A stretch of DNA of 64,000 nt from Hippasteria phrygiana (taxonomy: Eukaryota > Echinodermata > Asteroidea > Valvatida > Goniasteridae). A program made the position numbers and the translations under genes. The DNA is taken from assembly GCA_037893225.1 (NCBI GenBank), contig JAZGUH010000935.1, positions 395,999 to 459,998 on the forward strand, given 5' to 3'. Shown piece by piece: positions 22,328 through 34,022 of the stretch. Under the pieces are notes generated by a model that saw nothing but the letters and a program-made list of their open reading frames with translations, had not been told where the DNA came from and did not search any database. Every line of letters starts with the position of its first letter. Positions within the stretch are counted from its first letter, which is position 1.

Positions 22328-24567
22328 CAGTGTTCTGGAGTACGGGCCTGCTTTTACTTTGGATGCTTGGAACAAAATTCATGCCATTATCATGTAGATC
22401 CAGTGATTCACCTAATTTGTAATGAGAGTACAGCAGTGGTATGGATATCTTGGCTTCGGCATAAGATAACAACAGAAACCTCAACAAGGCGCCTGGCTTA
22501 TTCCCGGTTCTCCCCCTCACAGTCTGCAGTCAGCAAGCAGCAGGCAAACATTTGAGTCCCAGACCCAAAGATACACAAGGAAACAGGCTGCTTAATTAGG
22601 CAAACAGCTGACGGAGCAACTACTTACTACTACATAGCGTACATCATCTATGCCAGTATTGTTTCCAAGGCCGTGGGGGGGGATGTGGAATAGATGATAG
22701 ATACTGGAGAGATCTACCAGGGATGACGTTAGATGTGGGCTACATAATCGATGGTTCTTGTATGTCCACGGTATGGCTCGACTCTCAGATTTTTCAGACA
22801 TCTGAGCATCTGCGTGTGTGTGGGCGGCTGGCTTGTCGGAAGGGATGGAGACGTCTGTATGATCTACTCATCTCCTCACTTCTCATTCAGTAAATGGGAC
22901 TCTATTCTTATCAATGAAGTCTTTCCATGGAGCCTGTGGACGAGCTTCCACAGTTTGGTCAAACACTTCAGTAGTTGGGCGAGTATTTAATTTCTTTCAG
23001 GGTGAAAGGTACTGTTAATTGGCCATTTCCCAGAAAATGATGTATGCGGAATCGCTGACTGCTTGTTTGGTCAGATATGATGCGATATTGTCAAGGCGTG
23101 AAAACGAAAAAAAAGGAGAACGAACTTTACAGGATCATCACAATATTAGCGGAACAAACAAACAGCTTGACATGAACCTGCAGACGATCATCCCTCATTT
23201 TGATGTCACTAGTGGAAAGCTATTTTTGCCACATAATGAACAACTATATATCCAGCCATGTTCCATAGGGATTTGGTCGATGGGGCTTTGAATATCTACT
23301 TTAACAGTGACCCAGTGAAAAGACCATTCAAATTTGTACTTTAACATTATAAATAATGCAAAGACCACTCAAGCTCTTCTCAAAACTTGAGCTACAAAGC
23401 ACGGGTAATTAATTTAACATACATGTATCATCACATGACATTTTAGGAATTTGTAACATTTTGGAATTAATGAAAAGATAGCTGGGGTTACTTAACGGTT
23501 AGCAGAAAAAGTTGTACTAACTACAGCAGAACAATTTTGCTAGTCAAGTCGAGATGGAGATTTCTATTGTGTCAGCTAACACTGCAAATGGAACTGGGAA
23601 ATTTTGTAAGGTGTGAAAATGTTTTCCCACTTTTGTGAAATGAAAATGAATTCCCTGGGAAGAGAAAAAGTGTGAACAGAAATTCCTATTGCCAGGTTAA
23701 CTTTCAATAATCTGCCTCTGAATTTAACAAGCTCTTTTATGCGCTTAAAGCCTATGGTCTGTATGAAATAGATGAAGGCTCCATTAGGGCAATTCCATCG
23801 TCATGGACGTTACATTTGTACCAATCTCTGTGTGTTTAGAAAGTATTCTAACATACCAGGAAACTTAGGAAGTTAATCTTATTTGTGGTACGGTACTGGT
23901 AGTAATCATTCAAGTCCTTACCATGGCACTAAATCTCTAGTTAATTAACAAGATATGAGCTTTAGAATTGAGCAACATTACATGAATGGACACACATTTA
24001 TTTTTACAACATTCATCACAAAACCTCTCTGAAGTTGCGACCTAAAGGTTTTGTAATTCCTTCCGTTTATCATTTCCATGGATAAAACGCAGTCGGGAAT
24101 TCAAGATCCATGCATTACGGGAACAAAAATAATCTAACCTTTGAAGGATTTCTCCAGCAAAATGGAAAATCTCTTCCATTCGGCCCAAACATAAAAATAC
24201 AGGCGCTAGGATTGACAGACAAGAAAATATTTCATCTGGAATGAATGGAGTAAGGAATGAAAAATTCATCCAAGTTGATTTGGGAAACCTGCTTTTTGTT
24301 TCTATGTGTTGATAGAGTAAGTGGATGCTATCTGGTCAATATCATTTGTATCACCGTATAAGCAATGCAGAAGTGTGGTTTTCATGTTTGTAAGGCCTGG
24401 CTTAATGTATTGCAAGGATATATGGCAAAGGAATTACACAGGTAGCATTTCCAGCTTTTTGTGCCATGGAGGGCAAACAACAGCTGAACCAAAATCGTCT
24501 TAAGAACACTATTTCTTTTTGTTTTTTATGACGTCTTAAATGCCACCGGGGGCAAGTTTCCCCTCCA

Positions 24568-24586
24568 CCCCCCCCCCCCCCCCCCC
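24568..24586. repeat. poly(C) run
   Basis: About 19 C. Non-coding. Confidence 0.95.
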
Positions 24587-24761
24587 ACCTGTATGCACCA
24601 CTGGAATTACAAGTAAATTTCCCCTTTGTTTGATCAAAGTCAGGAGGATATGTAAATCCAAGCAGAATTTTTCTCAAAAGCTAATTCTAGCAGAATATTA
24701 CAAACTTTCAAAAACATCAGGACCTTTTTTTGTTGTATTTAGATATTTAGGCTAAGGTCAT

Positions 24762-24912
24762 TTAACCCTAACCCTCCAGGGCATGTTTGCTAGAACCCTG
24801 CCAGACGCATCAGATTGCATACTTTGTCACATTGACTTGTGTGCAGAGTGCAGCAAAGTGGAGCTGTCAGCACAGATGCACTGTGCTGCGTCTGGCAGGG
24901 TTAGGGTTTTAA
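24762..24912. mobile_element. TTAA-type element family D, copy 1
   Basis: TTAACCCTAACCCTCCAGGG at the left; TGCGTCTGGCAGGGTTAGGG plus TTTTAA at the right. It contains CCCTGCCAGACGCATCAG and its reverse complement. About 150 bp; the second copy is 28487-28638. Confidence 0.85.
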
Positions 24913-25579
24913 GGGGGAAAGAAGTTTATCACTTTCTTTTTATTTTATTCTTGCAAAATGTTTTCTTTCCGCCATGTCCTTAAACCCTGAAACCCTAAAT
25001 ACAGACACTATGAAGTCTTCAAGAAAATGTTGCAACAAAACAGTTCGGTTTAGGGGTGCCGGCCGGGGCGGCCTGTGCAGCCAATTGAAACGGACACAAG
25101 AGGTTTGTGCAGTCAAGCGTAACATACACAATAATCCAACAATAGATTGAAAATGCAGAGAATGGCTTGTACAAACGTCATCCGGCCTGGTGGCAATTTT
25201 GTTTTTCCATCTATTGGCATCATCGGGCTTCAAAGGGTTGAACTATAAACATTAGCTCCTCTCATTCTTGTTGCCTCCATCCCCCAAATTTCCACAAGTC
25301 TTGAAAAAAAAGATCTTCAGATTTCTTTCCGTCAAATTAAATCTCTTAAGCAGTCCCCTCTCCATTTTCCCATCATGAAAATCCTAGATGAACATATTTG
25401 TTAAATGCTACATTTTGTACCAGATTACCCATTTTCAATAACCTCTAGATTTGATATTAAAACATTCAATGATGAATACTTGCAAGCAGAGTTTTGTATT
25501 ATTATGCCTCTTATTATACTGATGTGAGGGAACAAACCTGCTCAGATATGGGGTGTAACCCTCCTGCTGTTATAACTAT

Positions 25580-25702
25580 CATAACCTATCAAAAAACCTA
25601 AGCCCTTCCTCTCCAACAGCTTGTGTGTTTCAACCTGTCACTCGATAGTTTTTGATAGGTAGGGTAGTTGGCTGCATTTTGGCACCGAGAGAGGAAGGGT
25701 TA
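25580..25702. repeat. small inverted repeat, AAGCCCTTCCTCTC ends
   Basis: CCTATCAAAAA and CCCTTCCTCTC at the left are mirrored by TTTTTGATAGG and GAGAGGAAGGG at the right. The right end reads GGGTTAA, again a TTAA terminus. Single copy. Confidence 0.55.
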
Positions 25703-26174
25703 ATCAAGTGTGATACCTTTAAATGAATTCTCAATACTTGCAAATTAGAAAATTATATTCAGGGGTGAGATTGGCCAAAAATGAAAAATCATTGAAATTC
25801 ACGAAAAATCCACGAAAAATCCATGAGGACCCCAGATCAACATATAGTTTGTATTTGCCTCAAGGCACCCCCTTTAATATAATATCCGTTTTTATTGGTC
25901 TGTATCCACTTTTACAGGTAAGAACACCTTTAGGGCAACACCTCAGGAATTCTAGAATGCAAAAGAGATTCTTTAAAAATTATGAAATCCCGACAAAATT
26001 CTGAAATCAGGAAAAATCCTGACAAATCTCACCCCTGACATATGGAACAACAAAAAAAGTCATATTTATCCTCTCTAAATTCCTTCAAAAGATGAATACA
26101 GCAACTGACAAACAAAAAACTAAAACCTCAAAAGAAATTACTCAGTGATTATTCCCAAACTCATTTTTTGTATA

Positions 26175-26305
26175 CCCAGCACGATATGGGGCAGAGGATC
26201 ACCCCCTTTTTGTCCCTATACCCTATACACTCTACAGACTATTGTTACCTAACACATCCCCCCTAGACTTCTGAAAAGAATTCCTAAAATTCCGGGAACA
26301 CAAAT
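26175..26305. mobile_element. truncated relative of the 2433-2632 element
   Basis: It starts TATACCCAGCACGATATGGG and shares CAGACTATTGTTACCTAACA, then CTGAAAAGAATTCCT and TTCCGGGAACACAA with 2433-2632. The right inverted end is shortened to ATATCGTGCATCA. Confidence 0.8.
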
Positions 26306-27039
26306 ATCGTGCATCATATGCATATTTTTATAAAAAGAGTTTTTTCAGACTTATTTTATTATTACTTGTTGACCCATTCCTTATTTTGACAAAGGAGTTC
26401 ACATTGGACAATCCGTTTGCCTGCATTTTACAAATTTGAAAGAAAAAAGTCACCTTGGATAAACAAGTCAGCAATTTTGTCCCAGACTTTTTTATACAGA
26501 GATTTTTCTCTGTGGTCTTTTCCCTGAGATTTCTCTGTGGTCTGAGCCTCGTCAACGACGGCACTTCTTGTTGCAGTCTGGGCATGCTTCTGTGCCAGTA
26601 GGATATGCAATTTGTCCCGATGTGTGCGACAACGGTACAAGTTTGAACCATTTCAACGTCATTCAAATTCTTTGGCTGTACGAGCAGGGCCTCATCAATA
26701 ACAATGACGCACGACTTCCTTGTGAGATTAGATGGATGTTCAACAGATGCAAGATACTCTTCATTTCAGAGACGGAAACACCCCTGTAAGGCATTCCTGT
26801 ATTTCTGTCAAGACGTGCAACTTAAAAAAAATGTTTTATCTATTTTCTTTTTGGAAAAAAAAACAGGAATTAAGGAGACGTCTTAGAGAACAATTTGAAA
26901 TTACTTCAGTGATTACAGTCCATGCTTTTGAAGTGTAAGGGTGAACTTAAAAGTAATATAGAGCATTTGCAAACATAAAAAAATCAGTATCCTATGAAAT
27001 AATTGTAACTTCTATTTTTATGGAAGTCGTCCAATACAA

Positions 27040-27110
27040 GGGGTGGGGATGGGGGTGGGGGTGGGGGTGGGGTTGGGGGTGGGGTTGGGGTTGGGGTTGG
27101 GGGTGGGGGT
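27040..27110 (+). repeat. G-rich tandem repeat (GGGGGT/GGGGTT)n
   Basis: About 70 bases of G runs of 4-5 separated by T, TT or A. It meets the G-run spacing of a G-quadruplex-forming sequence on the plus (template) strand of the gene. Not telomeric in phase or length. Confidence 0.9.
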
Positions 27111-27963
27111 AGGAAGTGTGCTAGGACTCTCTGAAGTTAGTGGCAGCAGTAGAATCACGTGAATACAACTTGCAAAATATTGTCCAATCACATGGATTAT
27201 GATTTGATGCAGAACACGCTAAATGCACCAATCAGTGAAGCGTATAACAATTGATCCTTCATTGAAAAAAGTTTTGGGATGAAGGGGCTTAAGCAAGCCC
27301 CCCCCCCCCCCCTCCTCAAAAGGCTGTGTGTTCTATAGAGTCCATCACAAACATCACTACCATGCTATATTAGTAGGCTTAACAACTGGGCAATACCATT
27401 GAGAAATTTAAAAATTCAAGCCGATTTTAACTTGAATTGTATGTAAATATAATTTACAAAAAATAACATGCAATTCCTTGTAACCTTTGGTTTCAACCCA
27501 GACTGATTTCAATATCCGCCAGTCGGATTCTGTTTGAAGTCCGGTGCTAACCAATAGATGGCACACAACCGTGCAGGAAAGGATGCATTTCCTTGCTTTT
27601 ACGTATTTATGTTAGAGTTTAGACAACGGAGCAATGGATGAACCTCAGCAATGAATGAGCAAAGACGATAATATTGTAGGGATTGTCAATGCTTCCCTTA
27701 CCCTCACAAGCATCACAAATTACTCAATTTTGTTTGGTTTTTAAATAATAAAGACCAGATTCTCAGTCATAGACACAGTATAAGCACCTCCTCTCCCACA
27801 ACTATTAAAAAAGAAAAATGGTATGCTCGTTTATGTGCATACAAATTGGTCTACCTGCTTAAAATGTTACACCGTCACATAACCACATAACCACAGCAAT
27901 AGTACAAGCTCTGTATGTTTATGCACATGTACATTATACCATAGAGTACATTGTGCATACATA

Positions 27964-28427
27964 GTAGGGCTGCGTAAAATCAAATAATTATATATTTGAA
28001 TATTCGGTTGTCCGGACGGCTGATTTTTGAGAAAACAAAGTATGTACAGAGGCAGTCTAATTAACGCACCCAACTGCTCATTATAATCATTATAACAGAT
28101 TTTCACTTTTATGACTCTCGCCAGCACCAAGGAATGATTTAGTAAAGGTTTTGCACACGTGCACAAATCCAGAAATACTTTTTTGCCCTGGTGAGAAAAT
28201 TTTATATTTCCCCGACAAAAAGTAGGAACAGGTACATTCATCATAACATGTTGGTAACACAGATAGATAGCCTGCTGTCACACAATTATTTGGATATGAA
28301 CCAGTCATGAAATCACGGATGCAATTTCGTTTAAAAAAATTTCCCCTTCTTATACCTCGAATAAATATTCGAATTATTCGATAATCAATCAAATATTTGA
28401 AAATTTGAATATTCACACAGCCCTAAT
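27964..28427. mobile_element. hAT-like element, TAGGGCTG(C/T)GT ends
   Basis: The left end TAGGGCTGCGT is mirrored by ACACAGCCCTA. Subterminal ATTTGAATATTCG motifs occur on both sides. Flanks ATACATAG and ATACATAA agree at 7 of 8 bases, fitting an 8-bp duplication. The interior has no transposase. Confidence 0.8.
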
Positions 28428-28486
28428 ACATAAAACTATATGAAAAGTTGTGGCGTTTCAATTATCCATAATCCAGATTGGCTTAA

Positions 28487-28638
28487 TTAAAACCCTAACC
28501 CTCCAGGGTATTTTGGCTAGAAACCCTGCCAGACGCATCAGATTGCATACTTTGTCACATTGACTTGTGGGCAGAGTGAAGCAAAGTGAAGCTGTCACCA
28601 CAGATGCACTGTGCTGCGTCAGGCAGGGTTAGGGTTAA
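28487..28638. mobile_element. TTAA-type element family D, copy 2
   Basis: It begins TTAAAACCCTAACCCTCC and ends GGCAGGGTTAGGGTTAA; the interior is nearly identical to 24762-24912. Confidence 0.85.
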
Positions 28639-28790
28639 GGCCTGACAAGACTATTAAATATGAACAGGGCATCCTATACCTAATGAACTTGGTCCTGAAG
28701 AGCTGATCCACCCACAAGCATGGAGTCCATCCATAGACCTTTCATCCCTTCTAATCCACAATCTACATAATGTATGGTACAGTTACTCAC

Positions 28791-28817
28791 CTCATCAACA
28801 TATAACTGCACATACAG
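28791..28817 (-). CDS. candidate 27-bp micro-exon, phase 0/0
   Basis: A strong donor GAG|GTGAGTAAC follows nine codons reading LYVQLYVDE after a GGTCCAG acceptor; a second possible acceptor gives only LYVDE. Both lengths are multiples of three and match the phase-0 junction between 29809-29908 and 14002-14085, so inclusion would not break the frame. The acceptor lacks a strong pyrimidine tract and I recognise no family sequence in it. Confidence 0.18.
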
Positions 28818-29212
28818 CTGGACCACATGTAACCATATACAAGTTCATTTGGATATACATGTAACTGGGGTCCGAGCTGCAGGGATGTAAAGCGGAAATC
28901 ATGGCTCCTTATTTATCAAGACACGGCTCTGGAATCTAGCAAGTGACTACACATAGTGCCACACCAGTTCCTTCCTTGGTCGGGTCACAGACCCCACATG
29001 CAAACTTGTTCCCAAATAATTCATGGCATCACTTTCCACTCTTTCAGAACGTTTGTCAAAGTTAAAGGAGGTAGAGTGTGTAATGAGAACAAGGGAGAGG
29101 GGTGAGCATTCTGAGCAAAGACCGGGTGATCGGACAGTGAGGGCTTTCGGAAGATTTAAACAACTGAAAGAATGGCAGTCTGTCTGTAGAAGTTACATGT
29201 TTTCACTGCTTA

Positions 29213-29382
29213 ATAGACTACCAAAGTCCGACATCAGTTGGCCTGACAACTGGCTCCAAATCAATGGAGATTTTGACTGTTCCTTTGTTAACAACCAGTG
29301 GTGCAAACACATCGACACAAAATAACAAAAGTATTCTGGTTCCAGACATTGCAGTGACGTCATCACTTCGGTACTCTATACC
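29213..29382 (+). mobile_element. MITE with ATAGAGTACCGAAGT-type ends, copy 1
   Basis: It ends CACTTCGGTACTCTATA; the left end TAGACTACCAAAGTCCGAC is a diverged reverse complement. The interior AATGGAGATTTTGACTG and TTCCTTTGTTAACA is matched in reverse by 45533-45702. A weak open frame through it is not a gene. Confidence 0.7.
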
Positions 29383-29808
29383 AAAGTGCCCACACCTATG
29401 CTATTGTGTATTCCGCATACCATTTTAGAACATACCACTGTGCTGTTGAGAATTATTACAACCACACTAAAATACACTCCATTTTTTGCAGTTTTCTTCC
29501 CCAAAATTAGGCATGTACTGCACATCATTTGCATAAATGTGAACAATTGCCACTGACGAGACCAACATGCAATTTTTATGAAGTAACACTGATCATGTAT
29601 TAATATCCCTGTTTGATGAATTTCATATCAACTTAACATTAACTACCAAGTCTTTGTCCACAAAAATGGTATTGTGGTAACATGTATATATCACCTGTCA
29701 CAACGGTAGTTTACAGGGACGACTTAACAAAACCTTAGTTACAACCATAGCTTAATAAACCTAACTACATGTAGTTATCCGGCTACAAGCAATCTGGTTA
29801 CAACTTAC

Positions 29809-29908
29809 CTTAACTGCCAAGTCCTCAGCAAGTTTCCTTCCTTTGGGGCCGTCTATTCTCTCCAACTGTTTGGTGCTCAGTTTCCTGACTGGGCTCGTCA
29901 GCCACTTC
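29809..29908 (-). CDS. trio: Trio-family exon with KWLTSPVRKLS linker motif
   Basis: The exon is 100 bases: one base finishing the split Lys codon, then 33 codons starting KWLTSPVRKLSTKQ and ending KLAEDLAVK, with an AAG|GTAAGT donor. KWLTSPVR(R/K)LS is the hallmark linker segment of Trio and Kalirin between the SH3 domain and the second DH domain, and KLA near the end also recurs there. The acceptor reads TTCAG with a pyrimidine-rich approach. An ATG lies just upstream in frame (M-F-R-K-W-L), so the same segment could instead start a still shorter protein. I prefer splicing because the phase-2 join to 31203-31284 gives an uninterrupted family-like sequence. It is followed by a ~15.7 kb intron. 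Confidence 0.9.
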
Positions 29909-31202
29909 CTGAACATGGTGACAAGACAGAATCCAGATTTCAAAATGATAAAGAAGAAAACTTGCAGTCGGAGATTACTCCAGTGCCATTGACAAGTCAC
30001 AGTGCCGTACAATTACAGCCGAGTTCTAATCTGCGTGATTTGTGAACATTTCCCGAAGATGATGGGTGTTTACTTTTCCAAGCGTGACCATGAACAGGTA
30101 CAGATGTTATCCCTGGACTATTAGGTTGGTGGGTGTTGTGGTACCCACCAACAAAATTGGCTGTCCTCTGACAGCCACACCAACCAACCGGATGTTGACA
30201 CCAGTTCAGGTTTGTATATATAGTTATATACATGTAATAGCTTGCACATGATCATTCAATTTGTCTGCTTTTAATATATCTGAATTTATATTGGTATGAA
30301 CCACATCCTATTTGTATCTTCTTCGGCTACTGTTCAGGAAGTTCATGTCAGCAACGTCCTAGAACGGAAGGTCAGATATACTAATTTCAGGAAACGACAG
30401 CTTCGGGAATCCCCCATTTAAGAATTATCTCTCAAGGTAGCCTGCAATTTCCCTGAATTGCTCGAGCCCATGCATATCTTGACGACAAATCATCAACAAT
30501 AAGTAGAAAAGGTTTATTTTGAAATTTGTTAAAGCAATACATTTTCAAAGCCCTAGGCGACACATATTCATTGGATCTGGCAAATAAGAAAATCTGATTG
30601 AAGAATAGCAATGGCGTAGGCCCTGAAGAGCATCTGGAAGCAAAAATTATTCTTTTTTTTCCCCCCCTTTTTGGAGGCTACATATTAGCTCAATGCAGAT
30701 CATGAGATGTATGACGCATTGTCGAATGCCGAGTACTGCCAATCACTTTGGGGAAATCACGTCGATGTCACTGATGTCTACTGATTGGCTACGTCACCAC
30801 TATCGCCGTGGCTTCCGAATGCTGGGCACTTTATACACAACAAATGGAAATCCACTTCAAGAGCAGTGCTATTCATTATTTTCATTTCTGATTTGAGCTG
30901 GGAGCGACGGTCCAAAAAACATCCAGCAGTACAATCAACTCTTGTTTTTGTCTAGAAACTTGACTTTGAATAAGCTTTTCCGGGAATCATATTCATATGA
31001 TCATTTTCTTGAACAGTCTGGCAATATTTGTGTCACTGATATCATGGAAAAAGACAGATCCCCGGAAGTTTCCCATCTGCCGTCAGAAAAATATGAAACC
31101 CTATTCAATGGGAAAATTCACGCATCTTGACTGCCCCTCCCCTAACTGTGTATAAAGGTTCATGAACATTGATAAATTATCAAGACCATAAAGAAAACTC
31201 AC
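29909..31202 (-). other. intron between the two KWLTSPVR-flanking exons
   Basis: No element family of the window was recognised. A near-palindromic stretch around 30120-30190 (TTGGTGGGTGTTGTGG against CCACACCAACCAAC) is the only visible structure. No exon-like frame. Confidence 0.7.
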
Positions 31203-31284
31203 TTAATGCTCCCTTTCCGCTTGGGTATGGGGTGGTCGTTGTTGTTGATTGGCAGGGTATTGTTAGCTGATCCTGCCTCTAGAT
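31203..31284 (-). CDS. trio: Trio-family exon upstream of the KWLTSPVR motif
   Basis: The acceptor is TTGTTGCACAG and the donor is AA|GTGAGT. The 82 bases begin with two bases of a split codon, encode LEAGSANNTLPINNN then DHPIPKRKGSI, and end with two bases that complete Lys with the next exon. In vertebrate Trio/Kalirin the segment just before KWLTSPVR is a Ser/Pro-rich stretch ending PKR followed by a few small or basic residues; PKRKGSIK fits that place. It is low-complexity linker, not a folded domain, and alone would not be recognisable. Support comes from good splice sites at both ends, the phase-2 junction with 29809-29908, and the PKR..KWLTSPVR continuity. Confidence 0.85.
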
Positions 31285-32197
31285 CTGTGCAACAAAAGAG
31301 GAGAAATAAAATGATTCAGTTTGAAAAAACAAACATGCATTTATATGCTAAAATGAAGTAAATATCTACATGTATGCCAAGAAAAAGGAAACAAATTGCA
31401 GGTTATTCCGGCTGTTTGGTGCTCAAGACCTGCCTGCGATTGCCTCAAACATCCTTGTACAGTTTTTCAACACATTCTTTCCACAACTCTACCACAAGTC
31501 CTAATCAATCAATCTTTTTCTGCTAATTGATTATTGTTTCCCCGAGTCTTGCACTGCTCTCTAATTCTCAATCACATCTGGCTTTTTTACCTTCCTCAAA
31601 AATCATCATCGTCTTTAATCTAATCATCTTTATTATTATCATAATCACCATCATCGGCAACATCATCATCACCATTTTTATTATCATCCTCAAATTCCTC
31701 AAACTACTCAGTCACTGTCATTTCTCCACAAATCCTAAGGCCTTTTCACACTGTGTACGTTCGACCTGTGTTGAAATCTACACGGGTCCAACCCGTGTAG
31801 ACTTCTTAAAATTTCAACACGGGTCAATTACGCTGCTTTTTTACACTACTCAACGCAGCGCCAGCATTTTTGCTACACGTGTAATGTTTCGACCCGTGTA
31901 TTGTGCGATCGTTTAACACTACACACACGGCCGGCCGATCAACACGCGGGTCGAATCGGAAAATCCCTTATACTGCATTCTGGTTGTTCCGTCAAGCTGG
32001 CTTTAGATGGAGCTGTCAGCCCAAATAGCCAACATACATGTAGCATTCACCTCCTCCTCACTCCATGTCTGATTTGGGGCAAGTAGCATGCACAATTGAA
32101 ATGAACGCACAGTACATGTATGGTGCGCGTGCGCGTGCATGCGCAATGCCGCAGGTCAGAGGTTATTGGCTTTTTCGTTGCTGAATTAACAACTATT

Positions 32198-32688
32198 GGG
32201 TGCGTTCGAGCGTGTTACTCTTGATACTCGCGGGTGCAGGAAAATGTTGCGTGCGCATTACTCTAGCTGTGTTTCACTCACGCGAACGTTGCTAACGTTT
32301 GGCAACTATACTCGAACAATCTTCCATTGGATGTGCACACAAATTTGAACATAGTTTAACATTTTCCCTTATATAATCCAAAGGTCAGTTCAACAATTGA
32401 AAAACGATAACAAAACTTCATTGGGAAAGTCCGAAATGTTTACTTTCCGCCATCTTAAAATGTTAGGTGGAAACAATCACGTGACGACACCTCTGGTGCA
32501 GGAGTATACTCTCGGTCTGAACGGGAGTATACTCTCGGTCTGAACGGGAGTATACTCTCGGTCTGAACGGGAGTATACTCTCGGTCTGAACGGGAGTATA
32601 CTCTCGGTTACCCTCGGGTCATACTCCTGTTCGTGTGCTCAAGAGTATACTTGTGATAACACTAGTAACACGCTTGAACGCATTCACA
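32198..32688. mobile_element. nested element with TGCGTTC(G/A)AGCGTGTTACT ends
   Basis: GGGTGCGTTCGAGCGTGTTA at the left, TAACACGCTTGAACGCATTC at the right. Inside is the 23-bp tandem 32501-32607. The outer element's ACACGGGTCGA modules resume on either side. Confidence 0.7.
32501..32607. repeat. 23-bp tandem repeat, 4.6 perfect units
   Basis: The unit is GGAGTATACTCTCGGTCTGA followed by ACG. Units are identical, implying recent expansion. GAGTATACTC is itself a 10-bp palindrome. Confidence 0.95.
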
Positions 32689-32992
32689 GTGCGTGGTGCT
32701 GTACACGCTCGCAGACTCCGATCCGCGGTTACACGGGTCGAACTCAACCCGGAGGTGTTCATACTACGACTTTCGACATGAGTCGAACTTCTCTACACGG
32801 GTCGAGAGCTCTCAACCCACCTCCCGAGCAGGGTTGAGTTTCAACACGGGTTGAGCGCTCTACACGGGTCAGTGCAGTGTTGAAATGTTGCAGTGTGAAA
32901 AGGTCAGTCTAGTTAACACGGGTCGGACCCGGGTCCAACCCTGAGATTTTTCGTAGTGTGAAAAGGCCTTTACTCTTTCAACCATCCAACAC

Positions 32993-33682
32993 TAAAGCCG
33001 TGTCCGCACTGGACTTATTTTTCGGAAGGTTTTACCGAGACGATGGTAAAATGAAAAATGGTCAAATGTGACCACTGTCCGCACTTGGACTTTCGACACG
33101 GGAAAATGTTACCGAGACCGTGGGAGAAGTAACCGAGCTGTCAATATAAGGACGCATGAGGGCGCTTTGCGTGACCTTACTACATTGACACGATTGACCC
33201 ATATCACGCGTGCCTTTTCATTTTTCCGGCTGATGTGTACATATAGGACTACATCGATTAGCACCAATCAAACTTCTGACTGTATCAATAATAATATCTG
33301 CCATGATTGCAGACAAAAAAGGAACAACGCACTGGAATTTGGAAACTTGCCACGTGCAGTGCGTGCACCACACCGCGGTGAAGCAATGCAAAGCGCATGC
33401 GTGGTGTCCCAGTACTGTAGCATGACCTCGCGCTCGGTCCGGATGTACGCTTTCCTGAGCTGCTTTTACCGACTCGCACTGTCCGCACTGGACTTATCGT
33501 CTCGGGAAAAGTTACCTGGTCAGTTTTCCTGGGCAGCAGTTGGCCGGTAGAAGTAACCGCTGGACTCAGGAAAAGTAACTGAGAGGAAAACGTCCTAGGC
33601 TGTCCGCACTGGACTTAAAATGGGAAAAGTACCCATCGTCTCGGTAAGTTTTACCAAAATAAGTCCAGTGCGGACAGGGCTA
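32993..33682. mobile_element. TGGACTTA-motif element, copy 2
   Basis: TAAAGCCGTGTCCGCACTGG at the left and CCAGTGCGGACAGGGCTAAA at the right, with arms of ~50 bp including ACCGAGACGATGG. Internal repeats of TGTCCGCACTGGACTTA occur at ~33478 and ~33600 and a variant at ~33076. A 160-codon open frame through it has no recognisable domain. Confidence 0.85.
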
Positions 33683-34022
33683 AAGACCCTTAACTCCCCC
33701 TCATCATCACCTTGTCATCACCACCTGTTTTTCCCTCTTCTATTATGCACTTTCCTCTCTTAAACCAATCTCACATCTCATCCTACTCATTCTTTGCTTC
33801 CACTTTCCCAGCCTACCACTCTTTTATATTCTCATAATCACCTCCTGCATCCCATATCTTCAATATAATTTTAATGCCCTGCACTTCGATAAGCCTTAAT
33901 TAACATCCCACCGTTCTATGTCCATCCATTTGAAAAGGAGGTTATATGCTGAAAATTGAAAGTTAACAGAAAACAGATATTTTCCTGGTTTTTGTTCAAA
34001 AAAGTGCCGCCTCCCCCCCCAA

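Larger units (their letters stand above)
14086..29808 (-). other. 15.7 kb intron rich in short mobile elements
   Basis: It contains TTAA-type copies of families A, B, C, D and the 18072-18251 element, a (TTTAAATC)-type element, a hAT-like element at 27964-28427, a G-rich tandem at 27040-27110, and several G/C homopolymers. The candidate micro-exon 28791-28817 lies near its start. No supported exon was found between 14086 and 28790; a missing phase-compatible linker exon is possible. Confidence 0.75.
31738..32970. mobile_element. large inverted-repeat element, AAGGCCTTTTCACACT ends
   Basis: The left end AAGGCCTTTTCACACTG and the right end AGTGTGAAAAGGCCTT bracket 1.2 kb. Subterminal arrays of ACACGGGTC(G/C)AA in both orientations form most of the arms. 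A second element is nested at 32198-32688. A relative of the right end is at about 54790-54972. No transposase frame. Confidence 0.75.

Noticed and set aside
26428..26640. Minus-strand open frame AQTATRSAVVDEAQ.. ending near a CAAG|GTGAC donor, considered as the missing linker exon
   Set aside because: It would end in phase 1, which does not fit the phase-0 start of exon 14002-14085, and the resemblance to the Kalirin linker is only compositional.
33068..33550. 160-codon plus-strand open frame
   Set aside because: It lies wholly in the inverted-repeat element 32993-33682, has no recognisable domain, and is crossed by the element's own terminal-motif repeats.
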